Source: Bacteroidaceae bacterium
Lineage (GTDB): Bacteria; Bacteroidota; Bacteroidia; Bacteroidales; Bacteroidaceae
Assembly (NCBI GenBank): GCA_017552435.1
Contig: JAFZPZ010000056.1
Location: forward strand, 1 to 43,744
Length of the DNA: 43,744 nt
Reading direction: 5' to 3'
In this document: positions 8,042 to 20,199 of the stretch, one piece after another
Numbering within the stretch: position 1 is the stretch's first letter
Layout: each line of letters opens with the position of its first letter
Notes under the pieces: model-generated
The model's database searches: none
The model's input: the letters and a program-made list of their open reading frames with translations, nothing else
Told to the model about the DNA's origin: nothing
Translations under genes and position numbers: made by a program

Positions 8042-9679
8042 CTATTCCATATCGCGGCAGTAGTTGACGCCGATGCGGTCATAGAGTCGGTTCAGATGTG
8101 GAAGACGCGCCTTGAAATCTTCGTAGTCTTTTTGGTCGGGACGGCACCATTGCACCTCGCTAAGGGCATCCAGACGCGGCAACAGCATGTAATAGACGTG
8201 CTGCGGATAGCCCACATATTCTGTCCAGAGGTTTGCCTGAGCTCCAAGGATATACTGTTGCTCCTCTTCGGGAATGCCGTCGAGAGGTTCGAAGCTATAT
8301 ACTTTCGATACGGGCAGGTAGTAGCCGATTGCGGGCGGCTGACGGTCGTGGTCCTTCAACTGATAGTAGTCGAAATAGCAGAAGTCCGTGGGAGTCATGA
8401 TGACGCGGTGATGCTGTTTGGCGGCTTCGATGCCACCATTGACACCGCGCCAAGACATCACGACACCACCTTCTGTGAGTCCGCCTTCCAGAATCTCATC
8501 CCAGCCAATCATGTCGCGACCACGTTCGCTGAGAAGCTTTCCTATCTCGCGGTTCATCCAGGTCTGCAGCTGGTTCTCCAGGCTGTGTTTGCCGTCGTCC
8601 TTTAGACCCAGTTCTTTAATCTTGGCCTGACACTTCGGACAGCGTTGCCATCCTCCTTTCGGACATTCGTCACCGCCGATGTGGATGAACTTCGAGGGGA
8701 AGACGTCGCAGAGTTCACCGAAGATGGTCTTGAGGAACGTCAGGGTCTCGGGATTACCGGCGCAGAGCACCTGGTCGCTGCCTCTCTGATGCTGTACGTC
8801 GCAGCGGAGGTTGGGATAGACCTGCAAAGCGCTGTAGATGTGTGCCGGCATATCTATTTCGGGGATGATATTGATGTAGCGTTCAGCAGCATATTGTATC
8901 ACCTCGCGGCATTCCTCCTGTGTGTAGTGACCACCGTAGGGCGTACCGTCCCACAAGCCTGCACGACGCAATGGCGACTGGTCGCGCCAACCACCCTTCT
9001 TCGCCAGGTCTGGTAGGGCTTTGACTTCGAAGCGCCAACCGTCGTTGTCGGTCAGGTGCCAATGAAACTGGTTGCAGCCGTGCAGCGCCAGCAGATCGAG
9101 GTATTTCTTGATGAAATCGACCTTGAAGAAATGGCGTGAGCAGTCGAAATGGACACCGCGGTATGCAAAGCGGGGCTCGTCCTGGATTTGTGTGAACGGG
9201 AATTCGATGGTGGTCTTCGCTCCTACAGGCAGGGACTTGCGAAGGGTCTGTGCGGCGCGGAAGAAACCGATGGGCTGGCGAGCCTGAATCAGGATGCCGT
9301 CCTTGCCGACAGCGATGGTGTAGGCTTCTTGCTGTTGCTCGGTGAGTACAGGGGTTTCCTTGCTCTTTTTGCCCTTCTTGGCCTTCTTGTCTGCGGGGAA
9401 TCCCAGGCTCAGGCGCACCGCTGCCTTTTCGTCGGTAGGAGAAAGGACGAGTTGCACGCCCGTCACCTGCTGCACCCATTCTCTTAGGAAGGCGGCATTG
9501 CGAGCTACCTCCTCGTTGCTGGCATCATAGGCGATGCCCATGCCAGATTGCAGAACAAATACTTGTGTTGTGTCCGTCACCTCGCTCTTCGGCAATGGTA
9601 TGATACGGTAGTCGGCTCGTTGGGCCATTGTTGCCAAAGTTGCAAAGGCCACAACCAACGTTAACAAAATCTTTTTCAT
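8042..9679 (-). CDS. GH20 beta-N-acetylhexosaminidase, exported
   Basis: A 545-residue protein with a signal peptide (MKKILLTLVVAFATLATMAQ). An N-terminal GH20b-like domain (about 22-165) is followed by the catalytic barrel beginning YRGVHFDCSRHFF. The catalytic pair is Asp337-Glu338 in HIGGDECP, where the Asp holds the substrate acetamido group and the Glu is the general acid in substrate-assisted hydrolysis. QFHWHLTDNDGWR is also typical. A Lys-rich stretch at about 97-108 is an extra loop. It releases terminal GlcNAc or GalNAc, for example from host N- or O-glycans or chitooligosaccharides. It is 27 bases downstream of GH43. Confidence 0.96.
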   Translation of the reverse strand: MKKILLTLVVAFATLATMAQRADYRIIPLPKSEVTDTTQVFVLQSGMGIAYDASNEEVARNAAFLREWVQQVTGVQLVLSPTDEKAAVRLSLGFPADKKAKKGKKSKETPVLTEQQQEAYTIAVGKDGILIQARQPIGFFRAAQTLRKSLPVGAKTTIEFPFTQIQDEPRFAYRGVHFDCSRHFFKVDFIKKYLDLLALHGCNQFHWHLTDNDGWRFEVKALPDLAKKGGWRDQSPLRRAGLWDGTPYGGHYTQEECREVIQYAAERYINIIPEIDMPAHIYSALQVYPNLRCDVQHQRGSDQVLCAGNPETLTFLKTIFGELCDVFPSKFIHIGGDECPKGGWQRCPKCQAKIKELGLKDDGKHSLENQLQTWMNREIGKLLSERGRDMIGWDEILEGGLTEGGVVMSWRGVNGGIEAAKQHHRVIMTPTDFCYFDYYQLKDHDRQPPAIGYYLPVSKVYSFEPLDGIPEEEQQYILGAQANLWTEYVGYPQHVYYMLLPRLDALSEVQWCRPDQKDYEDFKARLPHLNRLYDRIGVNYCRDME

Positions 9680-9706
9680 GATAAAAATGAATTATGAATG
9701 TGACGA

Positions 9707-10717
9707 TTATTCGAACAGGTTATCGGGTAGGGGTTTTACCTTGAGGCTGCGCAGGTGGGTGATGTCGTTCGAGGGTACGCAGTCGTGGTGGAAGAGCCAC
9801 CAGCGGTCTTCGTAGCGAACGATGCTGTGGTGGGTGGTCCAACCCACAACGGGCTGCAGCAGTTCGCACTTGAAGTGGAAGGGACCGTAGGGATTGTCGC
9901 CCACAGCCAGACAGAGCAGGTGGCTGTCGCCCGTAGAATAGGAGAAGAAGTACTTGCCGTTTGCCTTGTGCATCCATGATGCTTCGAAGAAACGGTGCGG
10001 GTCACCAGCTTTGAGGGGTTCCCCATTTTCGTCCAGAATGATGACGGAACGCGGAGCCTCGGCAAACTGCAGCACATCGTCGCTCATGCGTACCACAAAC
10101 GAAGGCAGGGCAGGTACGTCGGGCGGACAAAAGAGTTGGGTCTTTTTGTCGGGAGCAGGACCTAAATCAGACCCTTTCCCCGTTGTATCTTCTCCCCTCC
10201 CTACAAGGGAGGGGTTGGGGGTGGGTCTAGGCTGGTACCACTGCAGTTGACCGCCCCAAAGGCCGCCGAAGTAGCAGTAGATTTCGCCGTCGTCGTCCTT
10301 GAAGACGCAAGGGTCGATGCTGAAGGAACCGCGGATGGGGTGTTCCTGGGGAACGAACGGCCCTTCGGGACGCTTGCTGGTGGCTACGCCCAGGTGAAAG
10401 ACACCGTTGTAGTCCTTAGCCGAGAAGATGAGGTAGTAGCGGCCGTTTTTCTCCACCACATCGTTGTCCCACATCTGCTTCTCAGCCCAGGGCACCTGGT
10501 CCACATCGAGGATGACACCGTGATCGGTGACTTTGGCTTCGAGGGGATTACCGGAAAGCGAAAGCACGTGGTAGTCGCGCATCTGGAAGTGTCCGCCGTC
10601 GTCGTCGAACGCTGCTCCCGTCTCGATGTCGTGCGAGGGGTAAATGTAGAGGCGGTCGCCAAACACGTGGACCGAAGGGTCGGCCATATAGTCTTTTGGA
10701 AATAGGTAACGCTGCAT
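9707..10717 (-). CDS. GH43 glycoside hydrolase with a repeat-derived in-frame insertion
   Basis: A 336-residue five-bladed-propeller enzyme. YMADPSVHVFGDRLY holds the candidate catalytic base (Asp13), SIDPCVF the pKa-modulating Asp135 and FFEASWMHK the acid Glu245. No convincing signal peptide is visible, so it may be cytoplasmic and act on imported oligosaccharides, consistent with the sugar symporter gene just upstream. Likely activities are beta-xylosidase or alpha-L-arabinofuranosidase; the sequence alone does not decide. Residues about 162-192, rich in Pro and Gly (RPTPNPSLVGRGED), look inserted relative to relatives that I recall, and are encoded by a GC-rich palindrome (see findings). 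The reading frame stays open and the downstream catalytic region is intact. Confidence 0.9.
   Translation of the reverse strand: MQRYLFPKDYMADPSVHVFGDRLYIYPSHDIETGAAFDDDGGHFQMRDYHVLSLSGNPLEAKVTDHGVILDVDQVPWAEKQMWDNDVVEKNGRYYLIFSAKDYNGVFHLGVATSKRPEGPFVPQEHPIRGSFSIDPCVFKDDDGEIYCYFGGLWGGQLQWYQPRPTPNPSLVGRGEDTTGKGSDLGPAPDKKTQLFCPPDVPALPSFVVRMSDDVLQFAEAPRSVIILDENGEPLKAGDPHRFFEASWMHKANGKYFFSYSTGDSHLLCLAVGDNPYGPFHFKCELLQPVVGWTTHHSIVRYEDRWWLFHHDCVPSNDITHLRSLKVKPLPDNLFE
10194..10225. repeat. GC-rich palindromic element inside GH43
   Basis: CCCCTCCCT (10194-10202), ACA, AGGGAGGGG (10206-10214) form a perfect 9-bp stem with a 3-base loop, followed by TTGGGGGTGGG. The same layout recurs in purD at 42433-42462. 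On the coding strand it reads in frame as PTPNPSLVGRG. Confidence 0.75.
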
Positions 10718-10758
10718 AATTAAAAGTTAAGAATTAAGAGTTAAGAGTGAAGAATTAT

Positions 10759-12147
10759 TTATTTCCGGGCTTCTATTTCCCGGTTGATTTCGTCGAGTCT
10801 CTCATCGGTAAGCGGATACTTATAAATAAGGAATCCTACGAAGATGAGAAGGATGGCGGGAATGATACAGGTAAATACCAGAATGGCATTCTGTGCAATC
10901 TCGGAATAGTTTGCCAGTTTGGTGTAATAGGCGTTTACCGGAGCGCTGATGAATGATGCAAGGAATACCACAACAAAGATGCTGAGCACCAGCTGGAGAC
11001 ACTTGTTGGCCTTGAACTCGGCAAACATCTCGCCGTATGTGACGGGCTTCTCGGGGGTCGTTGCGATGTTTTCCTTACAACCCGTGAAGCAAAGTAGCAG
11101 CAGCACAAAACCGATGATGGCAAAGACACAGGTTACGGTGAACCAGGCCTTAGGGTCGATAGGCAGAGCGGATTCCTCGCTTGCCAAGTCGAAGCCTATC
11201 ATTCCCATCACCAGAGGCGTAATCCAACCGGCAATGGAGAAACCAGCCTTGAAGGCGACACCGGCCAGCGCATTTACGGTGGCTGCGGGTCTGTTTCCTG
11301 TGCGATACTCGGCCTCTGTGATGACTTCGGGAACCAGCGCCCACATCAGAGAACCGACAAGGAGTCCGACGCCTGTCATCACCTTTGCAGCCTGAACAAT
11401 TGTATTGCAGGCTGCAACGTCAAAGAACTTCCCAATGGTGAACAGGATGGCAAATCCGACGAAGCCGATCGAGAGCAGCAGATAGTAAAGTCCCTTCTTG
11501 CCCAACCAGGTCTTCAGAATCGGCAGAGAAGGCAAGATGACGAAAGCAGGAATCGTACCGATAGCCATGAAAGTTGCCTGATTCCAGTCGATAACCGTAT
11601 GAGCGACGATTGCGAGTCCGATGGGGAAACCTGCCTGAACGACTATCTGACCGATATTGGCGCAAACCATTCGTGTGGATGTCAGCTTCAGCACCTCATC
11701 GTTATCGCGGGTCATGCTGGCCATGATGGAGCCGTAGGGTATGTTTACGACAGAATATATCATGCTCAGCACGGTATAGCTGACGGTAGCATAGACAATC
11801 TTCATGCCCGGAGACCAGGTGGCTGCCTGGGGAAGCATCAACAGACAGGCTGCAACCGTCAGGGGAATACCGCCGTAAAGGAGGTAGGCACGATACTTGC
11901 CTAGCTTGGGATTGCGATTGTCGATGTAGCGCCCCACTACAGGACTCCAGAAACAGTCAATGAGCCGGACCGAGAGAATCAGTCCGCTGACGAAGGCCGG
12001 ATTAATCTTCAATACCGTAGTGAGATAGAGCATCAGGTAACAAGCTACCGTCTGGAAGATGAGATTCTGGGCCAGATCTCCCGAGCCGTAGCCGATACGC
12101 TGTAACCAAGAAAGGCGATAGAAGCCTGCTTTTTCCTTTATTTCCAT
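10759..12147 (-). CDS. GPH-family (glycoside-pentoside-hexuronide) cation symporter
   Basis: A 462-residue major-facilitator-fold membrane protein with about 12 helices. The N-terminal IGYGSGDLAQNLIFQTVACY and the early RLIDCFWSPVVGRYIDNR...GKYRAYLL segment are diagnostic of the MelB/XynB-like GPH group, which imports sugars or short oligosaccharides with sodium or protons. It is the first gene of the minus-strand series leading to GH43, GH20 and OPT (gap of 41 bases to GH43), which suggests uptake of a xylo-, arabino- or galacto-oligosaccharide that GH43 then cuts. A possible -7 box lies just upstream at 12181-12188. Confidence 0.93.
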   Translation of the reverse strand: MEIKEKAGFYRLSWLQRIGYGSGDLAQNLIFQTVACYLMLYLTTVLKINPAFVSGLILSVRLIDCFWSPVVGRYIDNRNPKLGKYRAYLLYGGIPLTVAACLLMLPQAATWSPGMKIVYATVSYTVLSMIYSVVNIPYGSIMASMTRDNDEVLKLTSTRMVCANIGQIVVQAGFPIGLAIVAHTVIDWNQATFMAIGTIPAFVILPSLPILKTWLGKKGLYYLLLSIGFVGFAILFTIGKFFDVAACNTIVQAAKVMTGVGLLVGSLMWALVPEVITEAEYRTGNRPAATVNALAGVAFKAGFSIAGWITPLVMGMIGFDLASEESALPIDPKAWFTVTCVFAIIGFVLLLLCFTGCKENIATTPEKPVTYGEMFAEFKANKCLQLVLSIFVVVFLASFISAPVNAYYTKLANYSEIAQNAILVFTCIIPAILLIFVGFLIYKYPLTDERLDEINREIEARK

Positions 12148-12180
12148 ATCTTTTTTGTAAAAAATCAGTCAGAATTGTCA

Positions 12181-12188
12181 CAAATTTA
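12181..12188 (-). promoter_or_regulatory. Possible Bacteroidetes -7 box for the symporter gene
   Basis: The minus strand reads TAAATTTG, matching TAnnTTTG, 34 bases before the start codon. No clear TTTG -33 element is seen at the expected distance, so this is tentative. Confidence 0.35.
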
Positions 12189-12265
12189 CAACAAATTCTT
12201 CACTCTTCGCGCTTCATCCCTCACTTTTTTGCTTCATAAGGGGAAAAAAGTGCTCGTTCCATACG

Positions 12266-12285
12266 TCCGCGACTACAATCGCGCC
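12266..12285 (-). repeat. 20-base hairpin repeat, also at 41067-41086 in the opposite direction
   Basis: This 20-mer is the exact reverse complement of 41067-41086 (GGCGCGATTGTAGTCGCGGA). The core CGCGA, six loop bases, TCGCG forms a stem. It lies in the 286-base gap between divergent genes, which also holds a TTCTTCACTCTTC repeat unit (about 12195) and the promoter at 12370-12400. Confidence 0.7.
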
Positions 12286-12369
12286 TCGACTCAGCTAAGA
12301 ATAAAGGTTTCTATTACTACGAATAAATGTTAAATTCACCATTCGCCGCGAACTTTCGGCGTTTTTTCC

Positions 12370-12400
12370 TTGCAACATTCACGGAATTTTCCTTCCTTTG
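12370..12400 (+). promoter_or_regulatory. Candidate Bacteroidetes promoter for the hydrolase-GH2 operon
   Basis: TTG (12370-12372), 20 bases, then TTCCTTTG (12393-12400), one base from the TAnnTTTG -7 consensus. The spacing fits the Bacteroidetes -33/-7 layout and the ATG is at 12434. Confidence 0.5.
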
Positions 12401-12433
12401 CATCGTCTTTCTGACGAACAAATACTTTGCAAA

Positions 12434-16697
<4,264 letters not shown>

Positions 16698-16716
16698 TAA
16701 GTTACAGAAAAAAATT

Positions 16717-16742
16717 CTATTATTATATATATATAATAATAG
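16717..16742. repeat. Perfect 26-base AT palindrome
   Basis: From CTATTATTATATA through its mirror to ATAATAG, every base pairs with its partner in the reverse complement. It lies midway between the palindromic repeat copies and between convergent genes, so it may be a bidirectional terminator-like cruciform. Confidence 0.7.
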
Positions 16743-16760
16743 GCCTAAAAAAATAGGTAT

Positions 16761-16794
16761 GGGTCACATTTTTAGGTTACGTAACTATGTAACC
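16761..16794 (+). repeat. Third copy of the GGTTACGTAACTATGTAACC element
   Basis: GGGTCAC, a T-rich spacer, then the 20-base core at 16775-16794, identical to the core at 16627-16646. A further GGGTCAC followed by an A-run at 16854 may be a truncated fourth copy. Confidence 0.75.
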
Positions 16795-17075
16795 TGGACG
16801 CCGCCGTTTTCGGGGTAAGACACCTGTCGTGAAAATTCTTTTACACTCAATGCGGGTCACAAAAATGATAGGTGATGCGTTATTTTCTGCTTGGCCGAGG
16901 GGAAAATTTTCCTTGGGCAGGGAACAAATGCGGCCCCCAGCCCCTTTTGGGAGAGAAAAAGAAAAATCTTTACAAAATCAGAGAGAACAAAAAATATCGA
17001 AAACATCTTTGCTTAACAGCTTGATAGCTTATGAGTAGAGTCGCTCGGGGAAAATCAATTAAATCTTATTTATCA
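16795..17075. other. Rest of the 431-base gap between convergent genes; no supportable gene
   Basis: The 69-residue open frame at 16829-17038 has no start context, domain or typical composition, and spans repeat DNA. At about 16933-16956 a degenerate GC-rich stretch (GCCCCCAGCCCCTTTTGGGA) resembles the palindromes in GH43 and purD. Nothing else is recognisable. Confidence 0.5.
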
Positions 17076-17669
17076 TCACGGTTCTGTGGTGAGGTCATCT
17101 ATCTGGTCGATGATTCTCTGGTAGCGCCGCTGCGTCTGTATGACCTTCCAAATGTGGAAGGGAAGTGCAATCAGCAATCCGACGAAGAAGCCGAAGTAGA
17201 TGGGTGGTACACCCCCAGCGCCTCCCATCGTACTCTTCCGATAGACTTCCCAACCAAACCATGCAAGCCAGCATACCAGACAAACATAGTCGATTTTGAG
17301 CCACTTAGTGAAACTCTGCTTGAGGGTTGATGCCTTCCGTTGAGCCTCCACCAGATTGTCTGAATGCATATCGTACAGGTGACCTTTCCTCCAGTAGTAG
17401 TGAATAAAGGTGACGAACGCCCATATCGCCGTGACAATGCCAAAAGCCACCGAGAGCCCAAAGCGATTAACCACAAGGTAGTAGAAAAAGGGAACCATAA
17501 GAATGCTGACAACGTACCCCATCTTGTACTTCCTGCGCACGGTGGCCATATCCTTTTCCAAGGATTCCTTGGTCTTGCTTATCAGGCGGTCGTTCACTAT
17601 TTCTTGCTGCTCCAGTTTCTTCTTCAGCACAGCCATCTGCTGGCGCATTTCTTCAAGTTCGGTATTCAT
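17076..17669 (-). CDS. Coiled-coil membrane protein paired with the ECF sigma factor
   Basis: A 197-residue protein. Residues 1-45 are a charged, heptad-like helix (MNTELEEMRQQMAVLKKKLE). Four hydrophobic helices follow at about 50-67, 70-93, 124-140 and 150-172, in two pairs separated by a cytoplasmic-size loop, and the tail is polar. I do not recognise a named domain. Its gene begins 12 bases after the sigma-factor stop on the same strand, the usual place for an anti-sigma factor, so it may hold the sigma factor at the membrane through the N-terminal helix. It lacks the FecR, zinc-anti-sigma or RskA signatures. That role is inferred from position only. Confidence 0.7.
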   Translation of the reverse strand: MNTELEEMRQQMAVLKKKLEQQEIVNDRLISKTKESLEKDMATVRRKYKMGYVVSILMVPFFYYLVVNRFGLSVAFGIVTAIWAFVTFIHYYWRKGHLYDMHSDNLVEAQRKASTLKQSFTKWLKIDYVCLVCWLAWFGWEVYRKSTMGGAGGVPPIYFGFFVGLLIALPFHIWKVIQTQRRYQRIIDQIDDLTTEP

Positions 17670-17681
17670 AATGGGTAAAGT

Positions 17682-18161
17682 TTAATCGTTTGACATGTTC
17701 TTTAATTGTTCACGGATTCTGAACAGACGGACGCTGACGTTCTTGGCAGTGATGCCGACTATCTGTCCGATTTCCTCGTAGCTGAGGTCTTCGAGCCAGA
17801 GCAGGACTATCGCACGGTCGAAGGGCTGCAGTCGGGAGATGCGCTTGTGGAGCATGTCCACCTGGCGCGTGTCCTCGTCGCGGTCTTCAAATAGGTTGAT
17901 GTCCATTTCCAGCCGGACGGAAGCCAATCGCCGCTTCTTTCTGTCGAGTGAGATACAGGTGTTGAGGGCGACGCGGTAGATCCACGTCCTGATATCGGAG
18001 CGATGCTCGAAGTTCTCGTACCCCTTCCAAAGATTGACTAGTACCTCCTGGAAGAGGTCGTTCACCTCGTCGGCATCCCCAGAGAACATGTAGCACACGG
18101 TGTAGATGGTGCTTTTATGTTCTGCTACAGTTTGCGCAAACTGTCTTTCTAATGTTGTCAT
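17682..18161 (-). CDS. ECF-type RNA polymerase sigma factor
   Basis: A 159-residue protein with sigma region 2 (about 15-85: DEVNDLFQEVLVNLWKGY, then DIRTWIYRVALNTCISLDRK) and region 4 (about 105-155: LSYEEIGQIVGITAKNVSVR, then LFRIREQLK). There is no region 3, as expected for the extracytoplasmic-function class. It would direct RNA polymerase to a small regulon in response to an envelope signal. The next gene encodes a membrane protein that could be its regulator. A good TACCTTTG promoter lies 45 bases upstream. The regulon cannot be read from this window. Confidence 0.93.
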   Translation of the reverse strand: MTTLERQFAQTVAEHKSTIYTVCYMFSGDADEVNDLFQEVLVNLWKGYENFEHRSDIRTWIYRVALNTCISLDRKKRRLASVRLEMDINLFEDRDEDTRQVDMLHKRISRLQPFDRAIVLLWLEDLSYEEIGQIVGITAKNVSVRLFRIREQLKNMSND

Positions 18162-18205
18162 TGTTTTCGTCTGTTTTTTTGAATCCTTTTACCCATTAGA
18201 CGCGG

Positions 18206-18236
18206 CAAAGGTACGAAAAACTACACGATTCTGAAA
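18206..18236 (-). promoter_or_regulatory. Candidate promoter of the sigma-factor operon
   Basis: On the minus strand TACCTTTG (18213 down to 18206) matches TAnnTTTG. TTTC at 18236-18233 lies 19 bases upstream, near the expected -33 position. Confidence 0.55.
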
Positions 18237-18302
18237 AAATTTTGCGACTTTGCATTCAGAAACTATAAAATCCAGCGCCGACAGCGCTTCCAACCATCAA
18301 AG

Positions 18303-18335
18303 AAAACGGCAGCCGCTCACAGAGAGTGACTGCCG
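18303..18335 (-). terminator. Rho-independent terminator of the GH97 gene
   Basis: CGGCAG (18307-18312) pairs with CTGCCG (18330-18335), and TCAC/GTGA extends the inner stem. On the minus strand the hairpin is followed by GTTTTCTTTG, 23 bases past the GH97 stop. Confidence 0.65.
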
Positions 18336-18358
18336 CTTTCCTTATTGTCGGTTCCTTC

Positions 18359-20188
18359 TTACTGAGTAATCACTATCACGAAGCCGCCACGCGGATGGCA
18401 GGTTATCTCCTTCGGAACGGATGTGGGGCTGGTGATGCTCCAAGGTGTCCCTTCGCCGTCGGCAAAGAGCTGGATACTGCCCTTCGGCAGGAAGCCAAGC
18501 GGTAGTTTCAACGTCCGGGACTCGTCCTTGCCGTTGATACCAACCACATACCAGGTGTTGCCGCTTCTGCGAGCCAGCACCGCACTCTCGCCCGGATAGC
18601 CGGAGACAAAGCGCGTCTCGTCCCAGACGGCAGGCAGCTGCCCAAAGAAGCTCTGCACCTCCTGAGGCTGCGACAGGAAACTCTCCGGACGGTCTGCCAG
18701 ATGTTGCAAGCCGCTTTCGAAGAGCACCGTGAGGGCCAGTTCGTGGGCATTCGTGGTGATGTGGGGATGCTGCGAGTCGCTGAAGGCGCAAGGCGTATAG
18801 TCCATAGGACCGACGACGTTTCGCGTGAAGGGCAGCGTGGCGTTGTGGCAGGCCGCCTTGTCGGTGAAGGTTGCCACGTTGTTGTACCACTCGGCACCAT
18901 AGACGCCCTCGGTGGAAAGCAAGTTGGGATAGGTGCGTTGCCAGCCGCGGGGTATGGGGGCTCCGTGGAAGTTGACCAGCAGATTGTGGCGGGCGGCACA
19001 CTCCAAGAGGTCCAGACAATAGTCCATGTTCTTCTGGTTGTCGCCGCTGAAGAAGTCAATCTTCACGCCAACCACCCCGATCTTCTCGCACCAGGCGAAC
19101 TCCTTCTCGCGGTCCTCGGGCTTGTTCAGGCGGAACTTCGGTCCCGGAGCTCCGTTGATCCATCCCACCGACGAGTTGTACCAGATGAGGGGCTTGATGC
19201 CTTTCCGGTGGGCGTAGCTGACGGCATCCACGATGGTCTTGCCCTCGTTGGAAGCAAGCTTGTCCATCTCGTCCCACTCGGCATCTATCAGCACGTAGGG
19301 CAGATGCAGCGCGACGGCCATATCCACGTACTTCCGGATGATGTTGTAGTCGTTGGAACCGTGATTGTAGGCCCAATAGACCCACGATACCACACCAGGA
19401 GAAATCCATCTGGTTTCCTTTACTTTGCAAGGCTCGCTGACATCCGTCACCAAGGTGGATTGCACGATATTTGCCAGCGTGCCGATGATGACGACGCGCC
19501 AAGGCGTGTGCCACTCGCCGTTCAGCTCCAGATTGTTTTCTGCAGGCACTACGCTGAAGCGCTCGCCGTCGTTGTACAGACAGGATGCACTCTGCCCACG
19601 CTCTATGTTGGCCTCGGTAATCAGGGCGAACACGCCGGGAGAGGCTTCCAGTAGGGCAGGGTAGGCCCACCGGTTGTTCCAACCGTCGGCAGAAGCGGAG
19701 ATACCGCTGAACGAAGGGACGGGTTTCTGCTTGTAGGTCGTGCTCTGCGGGAAGAACCCTTCGTACGATTCCGCCCATTGCATCATCCATCGTTTGGTGC
19801 CCTCCGGAATCAGATAGGTGGTTTGTTCCTGAGGCGGCTTCTGGTTCTGCAAATTGCTGTATTCATAGCGGAAGGCGATGCCGTCGTTGTAGAGCCTCAG
19901 GACCAGCCAGGCCTCTGTGCCGATAGCGGCCCGGAACTCATTGGCCTCGTTTGTGCAGTGCAGGCGTTTGCCCTCCAGCATCCGGTAGTCATCGGTTATC
20001 TGCCCGGCAAACACCAGTTTCTCGAACTGGATGTCTGCCAACTCCAGGACTTTATGTTTCTTGTAGCTGATGACCAGATTCTTGCCGACGGTTTTAGCCG
20101 ACAGCTTCCCATTGGGTGATGCTACCTTCTTTGCATTTATGGTCAGGACCACACCGCACAAAACGATGGTCAGAAAGAGTTTCTTCAT
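18359..20188 (-). CDS. GH97 alpha-glycosidase (probably retaining, alpha-galactosidase type)
   Basis: A 609-residue exported protein (MKKLFLTIVLCGVVLTINAK signal) with the three GH97 parts: N-terminal beta-sandwich (about 20-270; SPNGKLSAKTVGKNLVISYK), catalytic barrel (about 280-510; WIYWAYNHGSNDYN-like region, ADWDEMDK-like strand and NFHGAPIPRGWQRTYPN) and C-terminal beta domain. GH97 contains inverting alpha-glucosidases such as SusB and retaining alpha-galactosidases. Asp378 in GVKIDFFSGD is where retaining members carry their nucleophile, so I favour a retaining alpha-galactosidase; this rests on recalled family knowledge. It follows a 51-residue small gene by 11 bases, and a terminator hairpin follows it. 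Confidence 0.92.
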   Translation of the reverse strand: MKKLFLTIVLCGVVLTINAKKVASPNGKLSAKTVGKNLVISYKKHKVLELADIQFEKLVFAGQITDDYRMLEGKRLHCTNEANEFRAAIGTEAWLVLRLYNDGIAFRYEYSNLQNQKPPQEQTTYLIPEGTKRWMMQWAESYEGFFPQSTTYKQKPVPSFSGISASADGWNNRWAYPALLEASPGVFALITEANIERGQSASCLYNDGERFSVVPAENNLELNGEWHTPWRVVIIGTLANIVQSTLVTDVSEPCKVKETRWISPGVVSWVYWAYNHGSNDYNIIRKYVDMAVALHLPYVLIDAEWDEMDKLASNEGKTIVDAVSYAHRKGIKPLIWYNSSVGWINGAPGPKFRLNKPEDREKEFAWCEKIGVVGVKIDFFSGDNQKNMDYCLDLLECAARHNLLVNFHGAPIPRGWQRTYPNLLSTEGVYGAEWYNNVATFTDKAACHNATLPFTRNVVGPMDYTPCAFSDSQHPHITTNAHELALTVLFESGLQHLADRPESFLSQPQEVQSFFGQLPAVWDETRFVSGYPGESAVLARRSGNTWYVVGINGKDESRTLKLPLGFLPKGSIQLFADGEGTPWSITSPTSVPKEITCHPRGGFVIVITQ

Positions 20189-20199
20189 AGTGTTCTCGC

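Noticed and set aside
16829-17038. 69-residue open frame between convergent genes
   Set aside because: Crosses repeat-derived DNA, has no domain, signal or plausible start context.
18701-19654. 317-residue open frame on the plus strand
   Set aside because: Antisense to GH97; no domain or signal.
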